64,000 nucleotides of DNA. Origin: Rhynchopus euleeides. Taxonomy: Eukaryota; Euglenozoa; Diplonemea; Diplonemida; Diplonemidae. Shown here one piece after another: positions 30,419 to 44,200 of the stretch. Each line of letters begins with the position of its first letter. Within the stretch, counting starts at the first letter, position 1. Position numbers and translations under genes: made by a program. The notes under the pieces were generated by a model, which did no database searches, was not told the origin of the DNA, and was given only the letters and a program-made list of their open reading frames with translations. The stretch is taken from positions 1,240,001 to 1,304,000 of the forward strand of contig OY723300.1 in the NCBI GenBank assembly GCA_963210315.1. Reading direction: 5' to 3'.

Positions 30419-33400
30419 GACACCAGAAGAGTGCTGATATGGGTGTTCGTGGATCACGCGCATGTGTCTTACACCAGGAGAGTGCTGATATGGGTGTTTG
30501 TGGATCACGCGCATGTGTCTGACACTAGGAGAGTGCTGATATGGGTGTTTGTGGATCACGCGCATGTGTCTTACACCAGGAGAGTGCGGATATGGGTGTT
30601 TGTGGATCACGCGCATGTGTCTGACACCAGGAGAGTGCTGATATGGGTGTTTGTGGATCACGCGCATGTGTCTTATACCAGGAGAGTGCTGATATGGGTG
30701 TTTGTGGATCACGCGCATGTGTCTGACACCAGGAGAGTGCTGATATGGGTGTTTGTGGATCACGCGCATGTGTCTTACACCAGGAGAGTGCTGATATGGG
30801 TGTTTGTGGATCACGCGCATGTGTCTTACACCAGTAGAGTGCTGATATGGCTGTTTGTGGATCACGCGCATGTGTCTGACACCAGGAGAGTGCTGATATG
30901 GGTGTTTGTGGATCACGCGCATGTGTCTGACACTAGGAGAGTGCGGATATGGGTGTTTGTGGATCACGCGCATGTGTCTGACACCAGGAGAGTGCGGATA
31001 TGGGTGTTTGTGGATCACGCGCATGTGTCTGACACCAGGAGAGTGCTGATATGGGTGTTTGTGGATCACGCGCATGTGTCTGACACCAGGAGAGTGCTGA
31101 TATGGGTGTTTGTGGATCACGCGCATGTGTCTGACACTAGGAGAGTGCGGATATGGGTGTTTGTGGATCACGCGCATGTGTCTTACACCAGGAGAGTGCG
31201 GATATGGGTGCTTGTGGATCACGCGCATGTGTCTGACACCAGGAGAGTGCTGATATGGGTGTTTGTGGATCACGCGCATGTGTCTGACACCAGGAGAGTG
31301 CTGATATGGGTGTTTGTGGATCACGCGCATGTGTCTGACACCTGGAGAGTGCTGATATAGGTGTTTGTGGATCACGCGCATGTGTCTTACACCAGGAGAG
31401 TGCGGATATGGGTGCTTGTGGATCACGCGCATGTGTCTGACACCAGGAGAGTGCTGATATGGGTGTTTGTGGATCACGCGCATGTGTCTGACACTAGGAG
31501 AGTGCGGATATGGGTGTTTGTGGATCACGCGCATGTGTCTGACACCAGGAGAGTGCTGATATGGGTGTTTGTGGATCACGCGCATGTGTCTGACACCAGG
31601 AGAGTGCCGATATGGGTGTTTGTGGATCACGCGCATGTGTCTGACACTAGGAGAGTGCGGATATGGGTGTTTGTAGATCACGCGCATGTGTCTGACACTA
31701 GGAGAGTGCGGATATGGGTGTTTGTGGATCACGCGCATGTGTCTTACACCAGGAGAGTGCAGATATGGGTGTTTGTGGTTCACGCGCATGTGTCTGACAC
31801 CAGGAGAGTGCCGATATGGGTGTTTGTGGATCACGCGCATGTGTCTGACACTAGGAGAGTGCGGATATGGGTGTTTGTGGATCACGCGCATGTGTCTGAC
31901 ACCAGGAGAGTGCTGATATGGGTGGTTGTGGATCACGCGCATGTGTCTTATACCAGGAGAGTGCTGATATGGGTGTTTGTGGATCACGCGCATGTGTCTG
32001 ACACCAGGAGAGTGCTGATATGTGTGTTTGTGGATCACGCGCATGTGTCTGACACCCGGAGAGTGCAGATATGGGTGTTTGTGGATCACGCGCATGTGTC
32101 TGACACTAGGAGAGTGCGGATATGGGTGTTTGTGGATCACGCGCATGTGTCTGACACCAGGAGAGTGCTGATATGGGTGTTTGTGGATCACGCGCATGTG
32201 TCTTTTACCAGGAGAGTGCAGATATGGGTGTTTGTGGATCACGCGCATGTGTCTTACACCAGGAGAGTGCTGATATGGGTGTTCGTGGATCACGCGCATG
32301 TGTCTGACACCAGGAGAGTACTGATATGTGTGTTCGTGGATCACGCGCATGTGTCTGACACTAGGAGAGTGCGGATATGGGTGTTTGTGGATCACGCGCA
32401 TGTGTCTGACACTAGGAGAGTGCGGATATGGGTGTTTGTGGATCACGCGCATGTGTCTGACACCAGGAGAGTGCGGATATGGGTGTTTGTGGATCACGCG
32501 CATGTGTCTTTTACCAGGAGAGTGCAGATATGGGTGTTTGTGGATCACGCGCATGTGTCTTACACCAGGAGAGTGCTGATATGGGTGTTTGTGGATCACG
32601 CGCATGTGTCTTTTACCAGGAGAGTGCTGATATGGGTGGTTGTGGATCACGCGCATGTGTCTTATACCAGGAGAGTGCTGATATGGGTGTTTGTGGATCA
32701 CGCGCATGTGTCTGACACCAGGAGAGTGCGGATATGGGTGTTTGTGGATCACGCGCATGTGTCGTTTACCAGGAGAGTGCTGATATGGGTGGTTGTGGAT
32801 CACGCGCATGTGTCTTATACCAGGAGAGTGCTGATATGGGTGTTTGTGGATCACGCGCATGTGTCTTACACCAGGAGAGTGCTGATATGGGTGTTTGTGG
32901 ATCACGCGCATGTGTCTGACACCAGGAGAGTGCTGATATGGGTGTTTGTGGATCACGCGCATGTGTCTTACACCAGGAGAGTGCTGATATGGGTGTTCGT
33001 GGGTCACGCGCATGTGTCTTATACCAGGAGAGTGCTGATATGGGTGTTTGTGGATCACGCGCATGTGTCTTTTACCAGGAGAGTGCTGATATGGGTGGTT
33101 GTGGATCACGCGCATGTGTCTTATACTAGGAGAGTGCTGATATGGGTGTTTGTGGATCACGCGCATGTGTCTTATACCAGGAGAGTGCTGATATGGGTGT
33201 TTGTGGATCACGCGCATGTGTCTGACACCAGGAGAGTGCGGATATGGGTGTTTGTGGATCACGCGCATGTGTCTTACACCAGGAGAGTGCTGATATGGGT
33301 GTTTGTGGATCACGCGCATGTGTCTGACACCAGGAGAGTGCTGATATGGGTGTTTGTGGATCACGCTCATGTGTCTTACACCAGGAGAGTGCTGATATGG

Positions 33401-36400
33401 GTGTTTGTGGATCACGCGCATGTGTCTTACACCAGGAGAGTGCTGATATGGGTGTTTGTGGATCACGCGCATGTGTCTGACACCAGGAGAGTGCTGATAT
33501 GGGTGTTTGTGGATCACGCGCATGTGTCTTTTACCAGGAGAGTGCAGATATGGGTGTTTGTGGATCACGCGCATGTGTCTTACACCAGGAGAGTGCTGAT
33601 ATGGGTGTTCGTGGATCACGCGAATGTGTCTGACACTAGGAGAGTGCGGATATGGGTGTTTGTGGATCACGCGCATGTGTCTGACACCAGGAGAGTACTG
33701 ATATGTGTGTTCGTGGATCACGCGCATGTGTCTGACACTAGGAGAGTGCGGATATGGGTGTTTGTGGATCACGCGCATGTGTCTGACACCAGGAGAGTAC
33801 TGATATGTGTGTTCGTGGATCACGCGCATGTGTCTGACACTAGGAGAGTGCGGATATGGGTGTTTGTGGATCACGCGCATGTGTCTGACACTAGGAGAGT
33901 GCGGATATGGGTGTTTGTGGATCACGCGCATGTGTCTGACACCAGGAGAGTGCGGATATGGGTGTTTGTGGATCACGCGCATGTGTCTGACACCAGGAGA
34001 GTACTGATATGTGTGTTTGTGGATCACGCGCATGTGTCTGACACTAGGAGAGTGCGGATATGGGTGTTTGTGGATCACGCGCATGTGTCTGACACCAGGA
34101 GAGTGCGGATATGGGTGTTTGTGGATCACGCGCATGTGTCTTTTACCAGGAGAGTGCAGATATGGGTGTTTGTGGATCACGCGCATGTGTCTTACACCAG
34201 GAGAGTGCTGATATGGGTGTTCGTGGGTCACGCGCATGTGTCTTATACCAGGAGAGTGCTGATATGGGTGTTTGTGGATCACGCGCATGTGTCTTACACC
34301 AGGAGAGTGCTGATATGGGTGTTCGTGGGTCACGCGCATGTGTCTTATACCAGGAGAGTGCTGATATGGGTGGTTGTGGATCACGCGCATGTGTCTGACA
34401 CCAGGAGAGTGCGGATATGGGTGTTTGTGGATCACGCGCATGTGTCTTACACCAGGAGAGTGCTGATATGGGTGTTTGTGGATCACGCGCATGTGTCTGA
34501 CACCAGGAGAGTGCTGATATGGGTGTTTGTGGATCACGCGCATGTGTCTTACACCAGGAGAGTGCTGATATGGGTGTTTGTGGATCACGCGCATGTGTCT
34601 TACACCAGGAGAGTGCTGATATGGGTGTTTGTGGATCACGCGCATGTGTCTTACACCAGGAGAGTGCTGATATGGGTGTTTGTGGATCACGCGCATGTGT
34701 CTGACACCAGGAGAGTGCTGATATGTGTGTTTGTGGATCACGCGCATGTGTCTGACACCAGGAGAGTGCTGATATGGGTCTTTGTGGATCACGCGCATGT
34801 GTCTTTTACCAGGAGAGTGCAGATATGGGTGTTTGTGGATCACGCGCATGTGTCTTACACCAGGAGAGTGCTGATATGGGTGTTCGTGGATCACGCGCAT
34901 GTGTCTGACACTAGGAGAGTGCGGATATGGGTGTTTGTGGATCACGCGCATGTGTCTGACACCAGGAGAGTACTGATATGTGTGTTCGTGGATCACGCGC
35001 ATGTGTCTGACACTAGGAGAGTGCGGATATGGGTGTTTGTGGATCACGCGCATGTGTCTGACACTAGGAGAGTGCGGATATGGGTGTTTGTGGATCACGC
35101 GCATGTGTCTGACACCAGGAGAGTACTGATATGTGTGTTTGTGGATCACGCGCATGTGTCTGACACTAGGAGAGTGCGGATATGGGTGTTTGTGGATCAC
35201 GCGCATGTGTCTGACACCAGGAGAGTGCGGATATGGGTGTTTGTGGATCACGCGCATGTGTCTGACACCAGGAGAGTGCGGATATGGGTGTTTGTGGATC
35301 ACGCGCATGTGTCTTTTACCAGGAGAGTGCAGATATGGGTGTTTGTGGATCACGCGCATGTGTCTTACACCAGGAGAGTGCTGATATGGGTGTTCGTGGA
35401 TCACGCGCATGTGTCTTATACTAGGAGAGTGCTGATATGGGTGTTTGTGGATCACGCACATGTGTCTTATACCAGGAGAGTGCTGATATGGGTGTTTGTG
35501 GATCACGCGCATGTGTCTGACACCAGGAGAGTGCGGATATGGGTGTTTGTGGATCACGCGCATGTGTCTTACACCAGGAGAGTCCTGATATGGGTGTTTG
35601 TGGATCACGCGCATGTGTCTGACACCAGGAGAGTGCTGATATGGGTGTTTGTGGATCACGCGCATGTGTCTTACACCAGGAGAGTGCTGATATGGGTGTT
35701 TGTGGATCACGCGCATGTGTCTTACACCAGGAGAGTGCTGATATGGGTGTTTGTGGATCACGCGCATGTGTCTTACACCAGGAGAGTGCTGATATGGGTG
35801 TTTGTGGATCACGCGCATGTGTCTGACACCAGGAGAGTGCTGATATGTGTGTTTGTGGATCACGCGCATGTGTCTGACACCAGGAGAGTGCTGATATGGG
35901 TGTTTGTGGATCACGCGCATGTGTCTTTTACCAGGAGAGTGCAGATATGGGTGTTTGTGGATCACGCGCATGTGTCTTACACCAGGAGAGTGCTGATATG
36001 GGTGTTCGTGGATCACGCGCATGTGTCTGACACTAGGAGAGTGCGGATATGGGTGTTTGTGGATCACGCGCATGTGTCTGACACCAGGAGAGTGCTGATA
36101 TGGGTGTTTGTGGATCACGCGCATGTGTCTTACACCAGGAGAGTGCTGATATGGGTGTTTGTGGATCACGCGCATGTGTCTTACACCAGGAGAGTGCTGA
36201 TATGGGTGTTTGTGGATCACGCGCATGTGTCTTACACCAGGAGAGTGCTGATATGGGTGTTTGTGGATCACGCGCATGTGTCTGACACCAGGAGAGTGCT
36301 GATATGTGTGTTTGTGGATCACGCGCATGTGTCTGACACCAGGAGAGTGCTGATATGGGTGTTTGTGGATCACGCGCATGTGTCTTTTACCAGGAGAGTG

Positions 36401-39400
36401 CAGATATGGGTGTTTGTGGATCACGCGCATGTGTCTTACACCAGGAGAGTCCTGATATGGGTGTTTGTGGATCACGCGCATGTGTCTGACACCAGGAGAG
36501 TGCTGATATGGGTGTTTGTGGATCACGCGCATGTGTCTTACACCAGGAGAGTGCTGATATGGGTGTTTGTGGATCACGCGCATGTGTCTTACACCAGGAG
36601 AGTGCTGATATGGGTGTTTGTGGATCACGCGCATGTGTCTTACACCAGGAGAGTGCTGATATGGGTGTTTGTGGATCACGCGCATGTGTCTGACACCAGG
36701 AGAGTGCTGATATGTGTGTTTGTGGATCACGCGCATGTGTCTGACACCAGGAGAGTGCTGATATGGGTGTTTGTGGATCACGCGCATGTGTCTTTTACCA
36801 GGAGAGTGCAGATATGGGTGTTTGTGGATCACGCGCATGTGTCTTACACCAGGAGAGTGCTGATATGGGTGTTCGTGGATCACGCGCATGTGTCTGACAC
36901 TAGGAGAGTGCGGATATGGGTGTTTGTGGATCACGCGCATGTGTCTGACACCAGGAGAGTGCTGATATGGGTGTTTGTGGATCACGCGCATGTGTCTTAC
37001 ACCAGGAGAGTGCTGATATGGGTGTTTGTGGATCACGCGCATGTGTCTTACACCAGGAGAGTGCTGATATGGGTGTTTGTGGATCACGCGCATGTGTCTT
37101 ACACCAGGAGAGTGCTGATATGGGTGTTTGTGGATCACGCGCATGTGTCTGACACCAGGAGAGTGCTGATATGTGTGTTTGTGGATCACGCGCATGTGTC
37201 TGACACCAGGAGAGTGCTGATATGGGTGTTTGTGGATCACGCGCATGTGTCTTTTACCAGGAGAGTGCAGATATGGGTGTTTGTGGATCACGCGCATGTG
37301 TCTTACACCAGGAGAGTGCTGATATGGGTGTTCGTGGATCACGCGCATGTGTCTGACACTAGGAGAGTGCGGATATGGGTGTTTGTGGATCACGCGCATG
37401 TGTCTGACACCAGGAGAGTACTGATATGTGTGTTCGTGGATCACGCGCATGTGTCTGACACTAGGAGAGTGCGGATATGGGTGTTTGTGGATCACGCGCA
37501 TGTGTCTGACACTAGGAGAGTACTGATATGTGTGTTCGTGGATCACGCGCATGTGTCTGACACTAGGAGAGTGCGGATATGGGTGTTTGTGGATCACGCG
37601 CATGTGTCTGACACCAGGAGAGTACTGATATGTGTGTTCGTGGATCACGCGCATGTGTCTGACACTAGGAGAGTGCGGATATGGGTGTTTGTGGATCACG
37701 CGCATGTGTCTGACACCAGGAGAGTACTGATATGTGTGTTCGTGGATCACGCGCATGTGTCTGACACTAGGAGAGTGCGGATATGGGTGTTTGTGGATCA
37801 CGCGCATGTGTCTGACACTAGGAGAGTGCGGATATGGGTGTTTGTGGATCACGCGCATGTGTCTGACACCAGGAGAGTGCGGATATGGGTGTTTGTGGAT
37901 CACGCGCATGTGTCTGACACCAGGAGAGTACTGATATGTGTGTTTGTGGATCACGCGCATGTGTCTGACACTAGGAGAGTGCGGATATGGGTGTTTGTGG
38001 ATCACGCGCATGTGTCTGACACCAGGAGAGTGCGGATATGGGTGTTTGTGGATCACGCGCATGTGTCTTTTACCAGGAGAGTGCAGATATGGGTGTTTGT
38101 GGATCACGCGCATGTGTCTTACACCAGGAGAGTGCTGATATGGGTGTTCGTGGATCACGCGCATGTGTCTTATACCAGGAGAGTGCTGATATGGGTGTTT
38201 GTGGATCACGCGCATGTGTCTTTTACCAGGAGAGTGCTGATATGGGTGGTTGTGGATCACGCGCATGTGTCTTATACTAGGAGAGTGCTGATATGGGTGT
38301 TTGTGGATCACGCACATGTGTCTTATACCAGGAGAGTGCTGATATGGGTGTTTGTGGATCACGCGCATGTGTCTGACACCAGGAGAGTGCGGATATGGGT
38401 GTTTGTGGATCACGCGCATGTGTCTTACACCAGGAGAGTGCTGATATGGGTGTTTGTGGATCACGCGCATGTGTCTGACACCAGGAGAGTGCTGATATGG
38501 GTGTTTGTGGATCACGCGCATGTGTCTTACACCAGGAGAGTGCTGATATGGGTGTTTGTGGATCACGCGCATGTGTCTTACACCAGGAGAGTGCTGATAT
38601 GGGTGTTTGTGGATCACGCGCATGTGTCTTACACCAGGAGAGTGCTGATATGGGTGTTTGTGGATCACGCGCATGTGTCTGACACCAGGAGAGTGCTGAT
38701 ATGTGTGTTTGTGGATCACGCGCATGTGTCTGACACCAGGAGAGTGCTGATATGGGTGTTTGTGGATCACGCGCATGTGTCTTTTACCAGGAGAGTGCAG
38801 ATATGGGTGTTTGTGGATCACGCGCATGTGTCTTACACCAGGAGAGTGCTGATATGGGTGTTCGTGGATCACGCGCATGTGTCTGACACTAGGAGAGTGC
38901 GGATATGGGTGTTTGTGGATCACGCGCATGTGTCTGACACTAGGAGAGTGCGGATATGGGTGTTTGTGGATCACGCGCATGTGTCTGACACCAGGAGAGT
39001 GCGGATATGGGTGTTTGTGGATCACGCGCATGTGTCTGACACCAGGAGAGTACTGATATGTGTGTTTGTGGATCACGCGCATGTGTCTGACACTAGGAGA
39101 GTGCGGATATGGGTGTTTGTGGATCACGCGCATGTGTCTGACACCAGGAGAGTGCGGATATGGGTGTTTGTGGATCACGCGCATGTGTCTTTTACCAGGA
39201 GAGTGCAGATATGGGTGTTTGTGGATCACGCGCATGTGTCTTACACCAGGAGAGTGCTGATATGGGTGTTCGTGGATCACGCGCATGTGTCTTATACCAG
39301 GAGAGTGCTGATATGGGTGTTTGTGGATCACGCGCATGTGTCTTTTACCAGGAGAGTGCTGATATGGGTGGTTGTGGATCACGCGCATGTGTCTTATACT

Positions 39401-40975
39401 AGGAGAGTGCTGATATGGGTGTTTGTGGATCACGCACATGTGTCTTATACCAGGAGAGTGCTGATATGGGTGTTTGTGGATCACGCGCATGTGTCTGACA
39501 CCAGGAGAGTGCGGATATGGGTGTTTGTGGATCACGCGCATGTGTCTTACACCAGGAGAGTGCTGATATGGGTGTTTGTGGATCACGCGCATGTGTCTGA
39601 CACCAGGAGAGTGCTGATATGGGTGTTTGTGGATCACGCGCATGTGTCTTACACCAGGAGAGTGCTGATATGGGTGTTTGTGGATCACGCGCATGTGTCT
39701 TACACCAGGAGAGTGCTGATATGGGTGTTTGTGGATCACGCGCATGTGTCTGACACCAGGAGAGTGCTGATATGGGTGTTTGTGGATCACGCGCATGTGT
39801 CTTACACCAGGAGAGTGCTGATATGGGTGTTTGTGGATCACGCGCATGTGTCTTACACCAGGAGAGTGCTGATATGGGTGTTTGTGGATCACGCGCATGT
39901 GTCTTACACCAGGAGAGTGCTGATATGGGTGTTTGTGGATCACGCGCATGTGTCTGACACCAGGAGAGTGCTGATATGTGTGTTTGTGGATCACGCGCAT
40001 GTGTCTGACACCAGGAGAGTGCTGATATGGGTGTTTGTGGATCACGCGCATGTGTCTTTTACCAGGAGAGTGCAGATATGGGTGTTTGTGGATCACGCGC
40101 ATGTGTCTTACACCAGGAGAGTGCTGATATGGGTGTTCGTGGATCACGCGCATGTGTCTGACACTAGGAGAGTGCGGATATGGGTGTTTGTGGATCACGC
40201 GCATGTGTCTGACACCAGGAGAGTACTGATATGTGTGTTCGTGGATCACGCGCATGTGTCTGACACTAGGAGAGTGCGGATATGGGTGTTTGTGGATCAC
40301 GCGCATGTGTCTGACACCAGGAGAGTACTGATATGTGTGTTCGTGGATGACGCGCATGTGTCTGACACTAGGAGAGTGCGGATATGGGTGTTTGTGGATC
40401 ACGCCCATGTGTCTGACACTAGGAGAGTGCGGATATGGGTGTTTGTGGATCACGCGCATGTGTCTGACACCAGGAGAGTGCGGATATGGGTGTTTGTGGA
40501 TCACGCGCATGTGTCTGACACCAGGAGAGTACTGATATGTGTGTTTGTGGATCACGCGCATGTGTCTGACACTAGGAGAGTGCGGATATGGGTGTTTGTG
40601 GATCACGCGCATGTGTCTGACACCAGGAGAGTGCGGATATGGGTGTTTGTGGATCACGCGCATGTGTCTGACACCAGGAGAGTACTGATATGTGTGTTTG
40701 TGGATCACGCGCATGTGTCTGACACTAGGAGAGTGCGGATATGGGTGTTTGTGGATCACGCGCATGTGTCTGACACCAGGAGAGTGCGGATATGGGTGTT
40801 TGTGGATCACGCGCATGTGTCTTTTACCAGGAGAGTGCAGATATGGGTGTTTGTGGATCACGCGCATGTGTCTTACACCAGGAGAGTGCTGATATGGGTG
40901 TTCGTGGATCACGCGCATGTGTCTTATACCAGGAGAGTGCTGATATGGGTGTTTGTGGATCACGCGCATGTGTCT
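30419..40975. repeat. 51-bp satellite, block 1 (about 207 units)
   Basis: Head-to-tail 51-bp units, each containing GTGGATCACGCGCATGTGTC and GAGAGTG. Variation is concentrated at a few positions: the base after GTGC (T, G, A or C), GTGC versus GTAC, GTGTTT versus GTGTTC, TATGGG versus TATGTG, and the bases after GTGTCT (TAC, TAT, GAC, TTT). Combinations of variants recur at 8-9 units (408-459 bp) and at 22 units (1122 bp), which is higher-order structure. The block length is almost exactly 207 x 51. Because 51 is divisible by 3, frames of 3,205 and 3,533 codons appear on the plus and minus strands; I do not call them genes. Confidence 0.97.
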
Positions 40976-41227
40976 TGAACGATTTTGAACGATTTTTGGC
41001 CGTGCTCGTAGCATTCCCCGTTGAGGGGGTCGCTATTTCGTGTTCTCCTGGCCGCACGGAGGCATTGCCTTACGTCGCCTCTTCCTCTTTTCCTTTGGTG
41101 GTGTGTTGGTCTGGCACAGAGGGCGGGACCGTGCTGATATGCACAGTGACGACTCTCCCTTTTGTTTTGTGCCCGCCTCCACCGAGATTCGGCTGATGCC
41201 TCTCAGACTGGGGGCGGGCGGTCGCCG
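40976..41227 (+). repeat. Head repeat, truncated copy C, inside the satellite
   Basis: Matches the first 252 bp of the head repeat (20911-21162), from TGAACGATTTTGAACG to GGCGGTCGCCG. The satellite stops at GTGTCT and resumes at GGGTGTTCG; about 21 bases of a unit are missing and no target duplication is visible. Confidence 0.9.
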
Positions 41228-44200
41228 GGTGTTCGTGGATCACGCGCATGTGTCTTATACCAGGAGAGTGCAGATATGGGTGTTTGTGGATCACGCGCAT
41301 GTGTCTTACACCAGGAGAGTGCTGATATGGGTGTTCGTGGATCACGCGCATGTGTCTTATACCAGGAGAGTGCTGATATGGGTGTTTGTGGATCACGCGC
41401 ATGTGTCTGACACCAGGAGAGTGCTGATATGGGTGTTTGTGGATCACGCGCATGTGTCTTACACCAGGAGAGTGCTGATATGGGTGTTTGTGGATCACGC
41501 GCATGTGTCTGACACCAGGAGAGTGCTGATATGGGTGTTTGTGGATCACGCGCATGTGTCTTACACCAGGAGAGTGCTGATATGGGTGTTTGTGGATCAC
41601 GCGCATGTGTCTTACACCAGGAGAGTGCTGATATGGGTGTTTGTGGATCACGCGCATGTGTCTTACACCAGGAGAGTGCTGATATGGGTGTTTGTGGATC
41701 ACGCGCATGTGTCTGACACCAGGAGAGTGCTGATATGTGTGTTTGTGGATCACGCGCATGTGTCTGACACCAGGAGAGTGCTGATATGGGTGTTTGTGGA
41801 TCACGCGCATGTGTCTTTTACCAGGAGAGTGCAGATATGGGTGTTTGTGGATCACGCGCATGTGTCTTACACCAGGAGAGTGCTGATATGGGTGTTCGTG
41901 GATCACGCGCATGTGTCTGACACTAGGAGAGTGCGGATATGGGTGTTTGTGGATCACGCGCATGTGTCTGACACCAGGAGATTACTGATATGTGTGTTCG
42001 TGGATCACGCGCATGTGTCTGACACTAGGAGAGTGCGGATATGGGTGTTTGTGGATCACGCGCATGTGTCTGACACTAGGAGAGTACTGATATGTGTGTT
42101 CGTGGATCACGCGCATGTGTCTGACACTAGGAGAGTGCGGATATGGGTGTTTGTGGATCACGCGCATGTGTCTGACACCAGGAGAGTACTGATATGTGTG
42201 TTCGTGGATCACGCGCATGTGTCTGACACTAGGAGAGTGCGGATATGGGTGTTTGTGGATCACGCGCATGTGTCTGACACTAGGAGAGTGCGGATATGGG
42301 TGTTTGTGGATCACGCGCATGTGTCTGACACCAGGAGAGTGCGGATATGGGTGTTTGTGGATCACGCGCATGTGTCTGACACCAGGAGAGTACTGATATG
42401 TGTGTTTGTGGATCACGCGCATGTGTCTGACACTAGGAGAGTGCGGATATGGGTGTTTGTGGATCACGCGCATGTGTCTGACACCAGGAGAGTGCGGATA
42501 TGGGTGTTTGTGGATCACGCGCATGTGTCTTACACCAGGAGAGTGCTGATATGGGTGTTCGTGGATCACGCGCATGTGTCTTATACCAGGAGAGTGCTGA
42601 TATGGGTGTTTGTGGATCACGCGCATGTGTCTTTTACCAGGAGAGTGCAGATATGGGTGTTTGTGGATCACGCGCATGTGTCTTACACCAGGAGAGTGCT
42701 GATATGGGTGTTCGTGGATCACGCGCATGTGTCTTATACCAGGAGAGTGCTGATATGGGTGTTTGTGGATCACGCGCATGTGTCTTTTACCAGGAGAGTG
42801 CTGATATGGGTGGTTGTGGATCACGCGCATGTGTCTTATACTAGGAGAGTGCTGATATGGGTGTTTGTGGATCACGCACATGTGTCTTATACCAGGAGAG
42901 TGCTGATATGGGTGTTTGTGGATCACGCGCATGTGTCTGACACCAGGAGAGTGCGGATATGGGTGTTTGTGGATCACGCGCATGTGTCTTACACCAGGAG
43001 AGTGCTGATATGGGTGTTTGTGGATCACGCGCATGTGTCTGACACCAGGAGAGTGCTGATATGGGTGTTTGTGGATCACGCGCATGTGTCTTACACCAGG
43101 AGAGTGCTGATATGGGTGTTTGTGGATCACGCGCATGTGTCTTACACCAGGAGAGTGCTGATATGGGTGTTTGTGGATCACGCGCATGTGTCTGACACCA
43201 GGAGAGTGCTGATATGTGTGTTTGTGGATCACGCGCATGTGTCTGACACCAGGAGAGTGCTGATATGGGTGTTTGTGGATCACGCGCATGTGTCTTTTAC
43301 CAGGAGAGTGCAGATATGGGTGTTTGTGGATCACGCGCATGTGTCTTACACCAGGAGAGTGCTGATATGGGTGTTCGTGGATCACGCGCATGTGTCTGAC
43401 ACTAGGAGAGTGCGGATATGGGTGTTTGTGGATCACGCGCATGTGTCTGACACCAGGAGAGTACTGATATGTGTGTTCGTGGATCACGCGCATGTGTCTG
43501 ACACTAGGAGAGTGCGGATATGGGTGTTTGTGGATCACGCGCATGTGTCTGACACCAGGAGAGTACTGATATGTGTGTTCGTGGATGACGCGCATGTGTC
43601 TGACACTAGGAGAGTGCGGATATGGGTGTTTGTGGATCACGCCCATGTGTCTGACACTAGGAGAGTGCGGATATGGGTGTTTGTGGATCACGCGCATGTG
43701 TCTGACACCAGGAGAGTGCGGATATGGGTGTTTGTGGATCACGCGCATGTGTCTGACACCAGGAGAGTACTGATATGTGTGTTTGTGGATCACGCGCATG
43801 TGTCTGACACTAGGAGAGTGCGGATATGGGTGTTTGTGGATCACGCGCATGTGTCTGACACCAGGAGAGTGCGGATATGGGTGTTTGTGGATCACGCGCA
43901 TGTGTCTTTTACCAGGAGAGTGCAGATATGGGTGTTTGTGGATCACGCGCATGTGTCTTACACCAGGAGAGTGCTGATATGGGTGTTCGTGGATCACGCG
44001 CATGTGTCTTATACCAGGAGAGTGCTGATATGGGTGTTTGTGGATCACGCGCATGTGTCTGACACCAGGAGAGTGCTGATATGGGTGTTTGTGGATCACG
44101 CGCATGTGTCTTACACCAGGAGAGTGCTGATATGGGTGTTTGTGGATCACGCGCATGTGTCTTACACCAGGAGAGTGCTGATATGGGTGTTTGTGGATCA

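Noticed and set aside
30413..41014. 3,533-codon minus-strand frame as a giant His-rich structural protein
   Set aside because: The unit is 51 bp, so any stop-free unit gives an endless frame. Opposite-strand frames are equally long, and unit differences change amino acids freely while third positions are nearly fixed.
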